A program made the translations under genes and the position numbers. Of a stretch of DNA of 31,215 bases, positions 11,901 to 19,361 are shown one piece after another. This DNA is from DASRJX01 sp035649235 (lineage in GTDB: Bacteria > Acidobacteriota > Polarisedimenticolia > Gp22-AA2): assembly GCA_035649235.1 (NCBI GenBank), contig DASRJX010000144.1, positions 1-31,215 of the forward strand, written 5' to 3'. How positions within the stretch are numbered: the first letter of the stretch is position 1; each line of letters opens with the position of its first letter. The notes beneath the pieces were generated by a model, which was not told the DNA's origin, made no database searches, and saw nothing but the letters and a program-made list of their open reading frames with translations.

Positions 11901-13645
11901 AGATCGAGGAGCGGGACTTCGAGGGGACGGCGGTCACCTGCAACGACGGCGACACCGATTGCTGCAATCCGGATGACCCCGGATGCATCGTCGGGACCTT
12001 CAATCCGTCCGGCGTCATCAAGGTGACGATCACCCGCGGCGGTGTCGAGGCCGGCGGCTGGAACCTGGTCGTCCTCGGCATCCTCCTCATCATCGTCGGC
12101 GCGCTCCTGTTCTTCGCCGGCCCGATCGGAATCGCGTTCGGAATCGTCCTGATCGCCCTCGGCGCCGTCATCCTCGGCACGCTCGCGGGAGGCGTCGGTG
12201 TCGGTCCGGGCGAGGTGTTCACTCCAGACCTCTTCAAGGACATGGAGATAGAGCAGATCACGGTCGTCGTCCCCGAGGTGAAGCCGAACGACGACCTCTA
12301 CAACGACACCGACAAGGAGCTCACGACCTCGACGCCGGAGATCAAGATCACGGGCTCGGGCCTCACGGCCACGAGCGACGTGACGATCTCGGCGACCCTC
12401 AACGATCCGTCCGTCCCCGACTCGCCGGGCTTCTTCTCGACGCCGGCGCCGCCGCCGATGACGCCGATCGATCCGGGGAACACCTTCATCACCATCTCGG
12501 ACGACACCCTCAACGCGGTCTTCGCGGCCGCGACGACCCAGGGGGAAGTCACCAGCGAAGGGTGCAGCGGGGCCCTGGCGACCGGGGCCTGCTGCGCCTC
12601 CAATCCGCCGAAGCTGCTGGGGAGCCTGTTCCCGGCGAACTGCAATGACATCACCGACGGACCGCCGATGACGGGCTGCACGCTCGTCAACGCGGTCGCA
12701 GGGGACACCACCGGCTGCATGCGCGCCGTGCTCATCGGCACCTGCCTCGGGATCCAGGCGGCCGACCTCACGCCGGCCGCGGCCGAGACCAAGTGCGAGA
12801 GCTTCGAGGGGAACGCCGGCTTCAACGACACGGCGGAGGTCATCGGGCAGGCGGTCTGCCACGGCGTGCGCGGCGCCAACTGCTCCACCATCCCCGTCCC
12901 GATCCTCTCGGTGGGGACGGAGCGCACGATCTGCCACGCCATCCCGCCGCTGCACGTCAAGGCGAGCCAGAAGATCCTCACCTGCGTGCGCAACGACGTG
13001 CCTCCGGCGTTTCTGATCAAGGACGATGCCGCGACCGACCCCGTCGAGGCGCTGCTGCGTCTCAACGACCTCCTCGCCGGGTTCCTCGTGGACCGCGACG
13101 GCGACGGCTTCGACGGCGGCCAGCTGGGCAGCATCCCGTCCTGCCTCGATGACGGCACGACGAACGACTGCCGGCTGCTGTCGCTCTGCCTCGACCTCAA
13201 CATGGAAGCCTCCATGCTCCTGACCGGGACCAACGACGCACCCACGCTGACGTTCGATCTGGGCGCCGTCATGCCGATGAACCGGGTCGAGGGGGAGGCG
13301 TGCGAAGGGGACGTCGACTTCAAGTACACCAGCGACTCGGAGGCGGCTTCGGAGGCGACCACGAGCGACTCCGTCGAGAACGCCCTGGTGGACAACACCA
13401 AGGCGGCGACGCCGGTCCAGAAGCCGGACGGCATCAGCCTGGGCGGCCTCGTGACGTTCATGAACCCGGAGATCTTCGCCATCAAGACGAGCACCAACCC
13501 GGGCCGCTGCTTCAACAACCTCACCATGGACTGCACGACGAACGCCGACTGCGGCGGCCAGATGTGCATCCAGTTCCAGGACTACCTCGGAGTTCGAGGA
13601 TCGATCGAGCAGACGGCGGATCCCACGGGAGTGTGCACGCCGTAG
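8948..13645 (+). CDS. Large exported MopE-like metal-binding-motif protein with internal transmembrane hairpin
   Basis: A 1565-aa protein with a signal peptide (KRAAWVLTILAFAGFLGG, cleavage near LLAADP). The first ~390 residues carry several DNDCD/DNDCDG motifs in a Cys- and Asp-rich setting (for example GDGDGWGVQVPDDCDD, DGLDNDCDGSVD, DGIDNDCDGAID). These match the putative metal-binding repeat of MopE-type surface proteins, so Ca or Cu binding outside the cytoplasm is inferred. The middle is beta-rich and Cys-containing without a recognised fold. At about residues 1036-1082 two adjacent hydrophobic helices (NLVVLGILLIIVGALLFFAG and IGIAFGIVLIALGAVILGTL) form a hairpin, unusual within an exported protein. 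The C-terminus is Cys-rich (NADCGGQMC near the end). I saw no PEP-CTERM, LPXTG or autotransporter domain. The ATG at 8948 follows a G-run; an ATG at 8933 is the alternative start. Third-base preference changes from G to C near 11240. Specific function unknown. Confidence 0.85.
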   Translation: MITQHPGASDVRCSGFLKRAAWVLTILAFAGFLGGGATPLLAADPCPDGDGDGWGVQVPDDCDDTGLDGLGDCADDDPDVNPGHAEVCGDQKDNDCDTNVDFGLLEDSFGTPTPEQDIYLGGTCSLSSPDGCMWMGDPPMPPMGGCCLTAGHKICTAALDGVVCESNSPDMSIIQHVAEGPYNTANCFDLKDNDCDMHYDHDDPDCQGAELCNGFDDDNDGMKDEDFPVGDACSVGVGICVRNGVYVCDGAGGYECNKVPGAAQAENTPGSGKCVDGLDNDCDGSVDLADTTCQTAEVCDGADNDGNEGADEDFTDLGDTCHVGGGACAADGVVVCKPDKSGTTCDAVPNLALAEVEGPEGVTCTDGIDNDCDGAIDGSDPGCGSAGIAAKCALVPLQSTANGGSCDGYYRLRVQTSGAAPDAVVIAELLAMTADGQVLDVMPVQDMEVGHLVSRTDPNNFKFVSRPNSRKGGPLAGPGLWHEIFAPVPLLHVRVKDALNEAEAFCSPVSYLDVVRPAGGVVDGTSGAGTTSVLTALPLVITSSLKVKVNGVDIFQELGINPATAFPGTHPGGVVIINGVPVTISNIVVDMAPNVGTFSSNTLTMEITGLACGGNEVVVDGDNKFIPGTVFGVASGCLVDDTHDCGSTAVFQLTIDDPTPGEIVPTIPTPVMGEVCHGLPIVKTSINGKQLDVSTQTVSASGLECAGGTYHLDIDTTLPQTNLFAEAVGATTALGTFDPGTNRLIASAVDDDANRVYKTFLFAVGNPSDIIPSSIAKPGSSVERPRKLPGWDFGALRPNNNGGFQLQATTIVDSFVFGLEGEALDEFFAATCADASACAEESLLQQICDFSKDSSIPIDGACDPDVHFKGIGCMEGDGIPDPEFLGDITCHVTAMDGAGPGGSGGKLVVGLEIPRLKFQVRATGGCHGGFLWGANVDVDMDVEIILPHPGDDGCDPGDPEVCADPAMPTEGCCIPTQALNRVDLEIEERDFEGTAVTCNDGDTDCCNPDDPGCIVGTFNPSGVIKVTITRGGVEAGGWNLVVLGILLIIVGALLFFAGPIGIAFGIVLIALGAVILGTLAGGVGVGPGEVFTPDLFKDMEIEQITVVVPEVKPNDDLYNDTDKELTTSTPEIKITGSGLTATSDVTISATLNDPSVPDSPGFFSTPAPPPMTPIDPGNTFITISDDTLNAVFAAATTQGEVTSEGCSGALATGACCASNPPKLLGSLFPANCNDITDGPPMTGCTLVNAVAGDTTGCMRAVLIGTCLGIQAADLTPAAAETKCESFEGNAGFNDTAEVIGQAVCHGVRGANCSTIPVPILSVGTERTICHAIPPLHVKASQKILTCVRNDVPPAFLIKDDAATDPVEALLRLNDLLAGFLVDRDGDGFDGGQLGSIPSCLDDGTTNDCRLLSLCLDLNMEASMLLTGTNDAPTLTFDLGAVMPMNRVEGEACEGDVDFKYTSDSEAASEATTSDSVENALVDNTKAATPVQKPDGISLGGLVTFMNPEIFAIKTSTNPGRCFNNLTMDCTTNADCGGQMCIQFQDYLGVRGSIEQTADPTGVCTP

Positions 13646-13682
13646 TCCGGGCGCGATCGCCGTACCAACAGGGAACCTTCTC

Positions 13683-13727
13683 CGGCTGCGGGGCCGGATG
13701 CCATCCCGGCCCCGCAGCCGCTTTTTT
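13683..13727 (+). terminator. Rho-independent terminator
   Basis: A perfect 15-bp stem, CGGCTGCGGGGCCGG (13683-13697) with CCGGCCCCGCAGCCG (13706-13720), an 8-nt loop, and then C followed by six T. It lies 38 bp after the stop of the 1565-aa gene and clearly ends that transcript before the next promoter. Confidence 0.95.
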
Positions 13728-13745
13728 GTCGCGCTCCGGGACGGC

Positions 13746-13775
13746 TTGCGGCCCCCGGGGCCGGCCACCTATACT
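13746..13775 (+). promoter_or_regulatory. Promoter for beta-barrel / MbtH operon
   Basis: TTGCGG (13746-13751), an 18-base spacer and TATACT (13770-13775) sit between the preceding terminator and the ATG at 13813. The -10 box matches five of six consensus bases and the expected leader is about 30 nt with a strong GGAGGAG ribosome binding site. Confidence 0.55.
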
Positions 13776-13812
13776 GGCGCCCGCTCGTCACGACACCGGG
13801 AGGAGATGAGTC

Positions 13813-14358
13813 ATGCTGCGATGGATGGTTCTAGCCGTCGTGCTGGCCGCGTGCCTGCCGACGGCCACGGCGCTCGCGGCCGAACCCGGCAAAGGCGAGA
13901 TCGGGATCGACGCCGGCTACGCCGACCTCGTCGACGAGATGGGCGGCGGCGGCCCGCTGGCGGCCGTCCGCGGCGGCTACCACTTCAAGAAGTGGTTCGA
14001 GCTCGAAGGGGAGGCGGGCTACATCGCCCCGGACTGCCCGGAAGGCGAGTGCTCCGACCTCTATTTCGGACTGATCAATTTCGTGTTCAACATCCACCCG
14101 ACACCGGGCGCGGTCCCGTACCTGTTCTTCGGATTCGGATACACGGACTTCGAGCAGGAGGTCGAGTCGTCCATCGTGCTCATCGAGGACCCGTTCGAGG
14201 GCCAGGCGCTCTACCAGGTGGGAGCCGGCAGCCGCTTCTACTTCGGCCAGAAGAAGAGAACGGGCTTAAGGGTCGAGGTCTCCGAGAGCTTCTTCGAGGA
14301 CGATCAGAGCCCGAACGCGCAGGCCGGCATCGTGTGGCGGCTCGGGGGCGGGTCGTGA
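13813..14358 (+). CDS. Outer-membrane beta-barrel protein (OmpA/OmpW-like fold)
   Basis: A 181-aa protein with an N-terminal signal peptide (MLRWMVLAVVLAACLPTATALA, cleavage before AEPGKGE). The mature part alternates polar and hydrophobic/aromatic residues in strand-like blocks (GEIGIDAGYADL, LAAVRGGYHFKKWFELEGEAGY, VPYLFFGFGYTDFE, GQALYQVGAGSRFYF, LRVEVSESFFED, AQAGIVWRLGGGS), as in small eight-stranded outer-membrane barrels. Two Cys (DCPEGEC) could form a disulphide in an extracellular loop. The start has a strong GGAGGAG ribosome binding site. It is first in an apparent operon with the 83-aa protein and the MbtH-like protein, after its own promoter. The barrel is inferred from strand pattern; a specific role (pore, adhesion, lipid A modification) cannot be assigned, and no catalytic motif was seen. 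Confidence 0.8.
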   Translation: MLRWMVLAVVLAACLPTATALAAEPGKGEIGIDAGYADLVDEMGGGGPLAAVRGGYHFKKWFELEGEAGYIAPDCPEGECSDLYFGLINFVFNIHPTPGAVPYLFFGFGYTDFEQEVESSIVLIEDPFEGQALYQVGAGSRFYFGQKKRTGLRVEVSESFFEDDQSPNAQAGIVWRLGGGS

Positions 14359-14395
14359 CCTCGAACGAGCCGTCGTCATCAGGAGGACTGGGATC

Positions 14396-14647
14396 TTGAT
14401 CTATTGCAAAGCGTACCAGGTGCAGCAGCTTCAAACCTATCCCGGCTGGGGGGGACCCGGCGTCGAAGGACTCTCGGCGGAGGATATCTGCTACCTCTGG
14501 GAGGACTTCGTCCTCACGCGGAGCTGCCTCGACGACGAGCGGAAGCCGCTCCTCGAGGTGACGGACGCCTGGAAGGAGTTCTGCACGAGGAACCTCAAGT
14601 TCGCGGTCCCCGACGACCTGAAGGGAGGGGACGTCATCGATGCCTGA
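14396..14647 (+). CDS. Small conserved-looking hypothetical protein upstream of MbtH
   Basis: An 83-aa soluble protein that I do not recognise with certainty. It starts with TTG at 14396; a perfect AGGAGG at 14381-14386, 9 nt upstream, decides this start. The sequence is rich in aromatic and acidic residues with three Cys, and the C-terminal half (YLWEDFVLTRSCLDD, then EVTDAWKEFCTRNLKFAVPD) looks like a compact folded domain. There is no signal peptide or membrane segment, so it should be cytoplasmic. Its last 8 nt (ATGCCTGA) overlap the MbtH start, so the two are translationally coupled and probably made in fixed ratio. By context it may assist the NRPS, but this is inference from position only. 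Confidence 0.8.
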   Translation: MIYCKAYQVQQLQTYPGWGGPGVEGLSAEDICYLWEDFVLTRSCLDDERKPLLEVTDAWKEFCTRNLKFAVPDDLKGGDVIDA

Positions 14648-14858
14648 GCGCGACGACGACGATCAGAGGCAGTACCGGGTGGTGATCAACCACGAGGAGT
14701 ACTATTCGATCTGGCCCGCCGACCGCGAGATCCCCGCGGGGTGGAAGGACGCCGGCAAGAGCGGAACGAAGAAGGAGTGCCTGGCGCACATCAAGGAAGT
14801 CTGGACCGACATGCGCCCCCTCTCCATCCGCAAGCCCTCGGGCGGGCCGGCGAAGTAG
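14640..14858 (+). CDS. MbtH-like protein (NRPS adenylation-domain chaperone)
   Basis: A 72-aa protein with the family signature: NHEEYYSIWPADREIPAGW followed by GTKKECLAHIKEVWTDMRPLS. The conserved S-x-WP, P-x-GW, ECL and WTDMRP elements are all present, and the length is typical. Family members bind NRPS adenylation domains and are needed for their solubility and activity. It overlaps the preceding 83-aa gene by 8 nt. The NRPS beginning at 1548 is the obvious local partner, although its A domain lies outside the window and the MbtH gene is on the opposite strand about 13 kb away in a different transcription unit. Identification is secure; the partner is inferred. Confidence 0.96.
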   Translation: MPERDDDDQRQYRVVINHEEYYSIWPADREIPAGWKDAGKSGTKKECLAHIKEVWTDMRPLSIRKPSGGPAK

Positions 14859-14909
14859 CGCGCCGCCAAGACGCCCGGCAGCGCGGCCTCCGGCGCGCCG
14901 CCAGTGCCG

Positions 14910-15698
14910 TCACTCCGGATCCCCGGCCGGCGCGCCCAGAAGCGGGATCGTCCGCGTGATCCGGACGTCGAGGTCGGGCCCTCTCCCCCGCCGCACCCCG
15001 ATCGCCAGCATGTGACCCTCCGTCGGGCGCCGCAGCTCGAACTGCCAGAGGTGCTCATCGTCCCCGAGGCGCGGGTCGAACGCGATGCCGATGGGAGGTC
15101 CCCCGTCGAGCAGGAACGAGAACTGGTCGAGCGGCAGCGCCAGCCCCATCCCGCGGGCCTTGATGTAGCTCTCCTTGAGCGTCCAGTACTCGAAGAAGCG
15201 CTCGCGCTGCCTCTCCTGAGGGAGCGCGCGGAGCGCTTTGATCTCGCTGGAGGAGAAATACCGGTCGGCGATCGCCACGGTCTCCCCCGATCGCCGCAGC
15301 GACTCCACGTCGCACCCTATCTCCTGGCCGATCGTCACGGCGCAGGCGATGAGCCCCCGCGTGTGGGACAGGTTGAAGCGCAGGTCGGGATCGCACTGCC
15401 CCGGGACGAGGTGCGGCCGGCCGTACCGGTTCAGCTCGAACCGCCAGGCGGCGGGGTCGACGGGCGCGTAGCGCGACAGCGTCGTGCGGACGAGAGCCCG
15501 CGTGACGAGGCAGTCGTGGCGGTCGATGGCGAACCGGAACCGCCGCTGCTTGGTCCGCTCCTCCGGCGCCAGGAGGGCGTCGTAGGCGAGCAGGGTCGCG
15601 CCGTCGGTCACCTGCTCCGGCTCGGTCAGAAAAACGTGGACCTGCGCGCCGTCGAGGAGAGGACCCTGGGCGACGCGCGGGGAGTCGGGTCCTTTCAT
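14910..15698 (-). CDS. Sfp-type 4'-phosphopantetheinyl transferase
   Basis: A 262-aa protein of the Sfp/AcpT family. It transfers the phosphopantetheine arm from CoA to the active Ser of carrier proteins, in the cytoplasm. Motifs in order: GRPHLVPG ~93-100; FNLSHTRGL ~108-116; the Mg-binding IGCDVE ~127-132 with Asp130 and Glu132; and FFEYWTLKESYIKARGMGL ~168-186 with Glu176. All key residues are present. Length and W-x-x-KES-Y-x-K spacing match secondary-metabolism PPTases rather than AcpS. The ATG at 15698 is 13 nt after the stop of the 265-aa upstream gene, so it is the third gene of an apparent operon with the FG-GAP/redoxin gene. It converges on the MbtH operon with only 51 bp between. 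The PKS ACP (Ser2158) is a likely substrate. Confidence 0.95.
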   Translation of the reverse strand: MKGPDSPRVAQGPLLDGAQVHVFLTEPEQVTDGATLLAYDALLAPEERTKQRRFRFAIDRHDCLVTRALVRTTLSRYAPVDPAAWRFELNRYGRPHLVPGQCDPDLRFNLSHTRGLIACAVTIGQEIGCDVESLRRSGETVAIADRYFSSSEIKALRALPQERQRERFFEYWTLKESYIKARGMGLALPLDQFSFLLDGGPPIGIAFDPRLGDDEHLWQFELRRPTEGHMLAIGVRRGRGPDLDVRITRTIPLLGAPAGDPE

Positions 15699-15711
15699 CG
15701 AGGGGGCCGGG

Positions 15712-16509
15712 TCAGCGGGCCTTCTTGAACGGTTTCTCCACGTAGCCCGAGGGGACCACGAACCGGGATGCGTCGGCGGTCTCCTGGCGCAGCAGCGTCA
15801 CGTCGGTCCGCGACTTCAGCGTCTGCTCCGCCCCCTTTCCCTTGCGCACCTTGGTCACGGTCTCGGACCTGAGAGTGAACCCGTGAGGCTCGCCGATTCG
15901 TCCGGCCACGACCTTGTCGAGCTCCGCGTGGCCGGTCTTGAGCCGGCCCGGCTGCAGGAGCGCGTCGTATCCTGATCCTGCGATCCGATCGCTGAACCAG
16001 AGGTCCCGAACGGTGTCCTCGCGCCGCACCTGGTCGATGCCGAGGATCGCGTACTTCATCGTGTAGCCGCTGCGCCACTTCCGGTGTGTCGCTTCGAAGC
16101 CCAGGATCGGCTGCGAAGCCTCCTCCAGGAGCTTCTCGTTGCTCACGTCGGTGAGCTCCAGGCGCACCATCCCCCCCTCGTTCTTGAGGCGATCGGCCAC
16201 GTCGCGCACAACGTCGTCCAACTCCCAGCGGGCGAAGGCCTGCTTCTTCGGGTTGACGAAGATCACCGTCTCCCCGCCATCCTTCGTCACGACATAGCTC
16301 CCCTCGGGATAGGCGCCTTTCGCCCCCCCTCCCACGAACTCGATGCGCGCCCGTGGGCCGTCGACCCAGGCCTTCATCTTGGACACCTGGGGCTCCGCCT
16401 TCCCCGCCGGCGACTGCGTCGTGGTCGCCTCGTAATAGTAGGACACCAGCGGCGCGGGAGCGGCGGCCGCCAGGTGCCACAGCACGAGTCCCGCCACAAG
16501 GCTCATCAT
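15712..16509 (-). CDS. Exported protein of unknown function (DUF4412/LolA-like appearance)
   Basis: A 265-aa protein with an N-terminal signal segment (MMSLVAGLVLWHLAAAAPAP). The rest is beta-rich: VSKMKAWVDGPRARIEF, then GSYVVTKDGGETVIFVNPKK, then AFARWELDDVVRDVADRL. It resembles periplasmic proteins that clamp a lipid or polymer in an open beta-sheet (LolA/DUF4412-like), but I cannot confirm the family. The start is ATG at 16509, overlapping the upstream stop as ATGA, behind a strong GGAGGAGG ribosome binding site, so it is translationally coupled to the FG-GAP/redoxin gene. A longer frame extending to 17184 in the same register overlaps that gene and is only an antisense-type artefact of GC-rich codon use. 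The conserved coupling suggests a shared envelope role with the upstream protein; function unknown. Confidence 0.8.
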   Translation of the reverse strand: MMSLVAGLVLWHLAAAAPAPLVSYYYEATTTQSPAGKAEPQVSKMKAWVDGPRARIEFVGGGAKGAYPEGSYVVTKDGGETVIFVNPKKQAFARWELDDVVRDVADRLKNEGGMVRLELTDVSNEKLLEEASQPILGFEATHRKWRSGYTMKYAILGIDQVRREDTVRDLWFSDRIAGSGYDALLQPGRLKTGHAELDKVVAGRIGEPHGFTLRSETVTKVRKGKGAEQTLKSRTDVTLLRQETADASRFVVPSGYVEKPFKKAR

Positions 16510-19361
16510 CGAGGTCCTCCTCCCCGGGTCGCACCGCGCAGACTCCGGACGGCCTCCAGTATCGCACTGGCCTCGGTCCGCCCGACGAACGCCCGACGGA
16601 TGGCCCCGTCGTCGACGACCAGGCTCAGTGGAACGGCACCCGACCCGAGGTCGAGGGCCGTCACGTAGGCCTGGAACACGTCCCCCTCCTGGTCGTGGAC
16701 CAGCGGGAAGGGAACGTGCATCCTGTCCGCCGCCAGCGCGACCAAGGCGGGCGTCGAGTCGTCCACCGAGATCCCGACCACTCCCGCTCCCAGATCGCCC
16801 AGCGCGGCCTGGATGCCGGCCAGCTCCGCCATCTCCCCCGGGCAGTTGACGCACCAGGTCGCCCAGAAATTGATCACGACGGTCGAGGGGAAATCGGAGC
16901 CCTGCCCCGACGGGTCGTAACGGAGCGGGGTCCCCTTGCGCGCGCCGACGAGCGCGGGCAGCGCCCAGGACGGAGCGGGGACGTCGGCCGCCTTCACCCC
17001 GGCGAGGACCGGCGGCGCCACCTTGGGGGCCGGAGCCAGATCCTGGTTCCGTCGCAGCAACGGGAGCGTGGCGTAACCCGGCTCCTCTTCGGTGATCAGG
17101 ATCCGGCGATCCGCGGGGACGTCCCGGACCGACTGCTTCGCGCCGGAGGGCCACTCGACCTCCAGGGTCGCGACGCGCCGGCACGACCCGAGCCCGAACC
17201 AGGCCGCCGTGTCGCTCTGCGATACGAAGCCCTCCCCCAGCGTCACCTGGCGCACCTGGCGCTTGCCGTCGCAGGTGGCGACGAGCCTGGCGCCAATGCC
17301 CTGCCGGTTCGACCGGGTGCCGCGCAGGGACACCGACAGGAAGCCGCCGTCCGCGGGATGGTCGTTGCGGAGGATGGTGATGTGAGGGGCATTCCGGTTC
17401 GAGATCACGAGGTCGAGGTCCCCGTCATTGTCGAGATCGCCGCGCGCCACGCCCCGGCCGTCCAGGACGGAGCCCGCGCCCAGGACGCTGCCGACCTCGT
17501 AGAAATCGCCGCCGTTCTGGAACAGATGGTTGCGCTCGAAGCCGGACAGGGACAGCTCCTCCTCGACGATGAGGGAGAGATTGTATCGCGCGCCCAGGGA
17601 GGAGAGCTGCAGGCTCGACTGGTTGGGCACCACGACGTGGCGCCAGAAAACGCTTCACGTGTCGGTGTTCTTGATGTTGGAGAAGTATCCGTTGACGACG
17701 TAGAGGTCCTGATCCCCGTCGTTGTCGTAGTCGAAGAAGAGATGGCCCCAGGCCCAGCCGGCCTCGGCGACGGCGACCTGGGGCGTCATCTCCTGGAAGG
17801 TCCCGTCCGGCCGCACCTTGAAGAGGGAGTTCCCCTTGCTGAAGCGGCGGGCCAGCGCCGCCTGCGCCGGAGTCAGCGGGTCCCCCAGGGAGCGCGTGAT
17901 GCGCTCGCCGGCGAAGCTGTGCATGTTGGAGACGTAGAGGTCGAGGACGCCGTCGTTGTCGTAGTCCGCCCAGGACGCCCCCATGCCGTTGCCCCGATCG
18001 TCGACGCCGAGCCTCCTGGCGTCCTCGCTGAACGTCCCGTCGCCGTGATTCGTGTACAGGCTGTTGGGGCCGAAGTCGTTCGCGACGTAGAGGTCCGGAA
18101 ACCCGTCGGCGTTGTAGTCGCCCCAGGCGGCGGCCCAGGAGATGCGGCGGTTGCCGGCGCTCATGCCGCTCTCCTCGTTCGTGACCACGAACCGCCCCTG
18201 CCCCGTGTTGTGCATCAGGAAGCTGGGATGCCCCGGGCTGTCGAAATACGAGGCCCGCCCGTCCCGGTCGGCGTACCGCAAAAGGTACAGGTCGACCCAC
18301 CCGTCCCGGTCGTAGTCGGCGAACGCCGCCCCGATCCACCAGTCGCCGGGCAGCCGCGCGAAGCCCGCCTCCCGCGAGGCGTCCCGGTACGTGCCCTCTT
18401 CGTTCCTGTAGAAGCGGACGGGCGACCGGTTCTGCAACCGGATGAAATCGAGGTCGCCGTCGTTGTCCGCGTCGAAGAAGTACGCCGTGCCCGACATCGA
18501 CTCGATCCGGTCGCCTCGCTCCTCGAGGCCCTTCGGCGCGCGCTCGCGGAACCGGCCGGTGCCGTCGTTTTCGTAGAACAGCCCCGGCAGGTAGGGACGG
18601 AAGAGGTTGATGTCCAGGTCGCCGTCCCCGTCCCAGTCCGCCAGGGTGATGCCGTTGTTGGCCGGGAAGTCGGTGTACTTGTTCGTCTTCGGATCGGTCA
18701 TCCGGTAGCTGTCCGGGAGGAGGCCCGTGACGTCGGTGAAGACGCGCTCCGACCGGGCGATCTCGAGCGTCAGGAGGGTCAGCGACCGGGCCTGCCAGGA
18801 TCCTTGCTCGGAGCGCTCCATCGCGGCCCGCCAGGCGGCGCGATCCGAGCGGCGCAGGCCCCCCTCGGTCCCGGCCAGGAAGGTCTCGAAGTCGACGTCG
18901 ACGACGGGCCTCCCTTCGCTCCCGTGGTTCTTGCGGACCTCGACCCGCCGGACGTGGATCTCGCGCTGTTCGACGCGCTCGAACTCCGCGGCGTAGCGGC
19001 CCATCTGCTCGAGGAAGGCGCCGGGAGGGGACGGGGCGACGTCCTCGTACCGGAAGCGCTCGACGCGGAGCCCGCCCTCGCGCGCGCGCGTCGCCGCCGG
19101 CCGGTGCTTCGGCGCCACGCCGAGGAACTCGTCCCGCAGGAGCGCGCGCTGCTCCGAAGCCTTCTCAGGGGAGGTCGTGAGTCGCTTGAGCACCGGCTGG
19201 AACTCGTCCAGGTAGAGCTCCCCCGGCCAGCGGTCGTGATCGATGCGGTTCAGGTGATCGCGCTCGTTCTGCGACACGACGCTCTGCGCGGACGCGGGCC
19301 CGCCCGCGGACACAAGAAGGGCTGCCAGAAGCCAGCCGAGAACCCGGCCCCGCGCGCGCAC
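16506..19361 (-). CDS. CRTAC1-type FG-GAP/ASPIC-UnbV protein with C-terminal TlpA-like redoxin; internal in-frame UGA
   Basis: The frame is continuous over 952 codons except for one UGA at 17655-17657 (codon 569). The first part has a signal peptide (VLGWLLAALLVSAGGPASA) and six FG-GAP Ca-binding motifs (DWDGDGDLD, DADNDGDLD, DYDRDGWVD, DYNADGFPD, DYDNDGVLD, DYDNDGDQD). After the UGA come SVFWRHVVV, a seventh motif (DLDNDGDLD), an ASPIC/UnbV domain at ~674-746 (SNRQGIGARL, FGLG, VEWPSG) and a thioredoxin-fold domain with INFWATWCVNCPGE (Cys837, Cys840). Seven motifs fit one seven-bladed propeller, so full length needs the UGA decoded. Without readthrough the pieces are 17655-19361 and 16506-17633; the second would need a GTG start with no ribosome binding site. 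I chose GTG 19361 because AGGGGGAGG precedes it closely; ATG 19385 is the alternative. It overlaps the next gene by ATGA. It may be a selenoprotein, a recent nonsense allele or a sequence error. Confidence 0.8.
17626..17657 (-). promoter_or_regulatory. In-frame UGA followed by a candidate bacterial SECIS-like hairpin
   Basis: Minus strand: UGA at 17657-17655, a 10-nt spacer, stem GGCGCCAC (17644-17637), loop GUC (17636-17634) and stem GUGGUGCC (17633-17626). The 8-bp stem is complete with one G-U pair. The loop begins 18 nt after the UGA, and G is the first loop base. Known bacterial SECIS elements have a small apical loop with an early G at roughly this distance from the UGA; the Escherichia coli fdhF element has its loop at a nearly identical distance. 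The E. coli bulged U is absent. GC-rich DNA forms hairpins by chance, so this is a candidate only. Confidence 0.4.

Noticed and set aside
8588..13768. 1726-codon minus-strand open frame opposite the MopE-like gene
   Set aside because: Product is low-complexity Arg/His/Val-rich without domains; it is the antisense shadow of a gene with strongly biased third positions.
14859..14909. Direct repeat gcgcgccgcca between the MbtH and PPTase genes
   Set aside because: Two short GC-rich copies only; expected by chance at this base composition.
15712..17184. Longer start for the 265-aa exported protein
   Set aside because: The extra N-terminus overlaps the ASPIC/redoxin coding region in another frame, lacks any domain and would bury the signal peptide; ATG 16509 has a strong ribosome binding site and ATGA coupling.
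16506..17633. A separate gene for the ASPIC/redoxin half, starting at GTG 17633
   Set aside because: No ribosome binding site; the frame is continuous with the upstream half and contains the seventh propeller motif, so it is treated as one interrupted gene.
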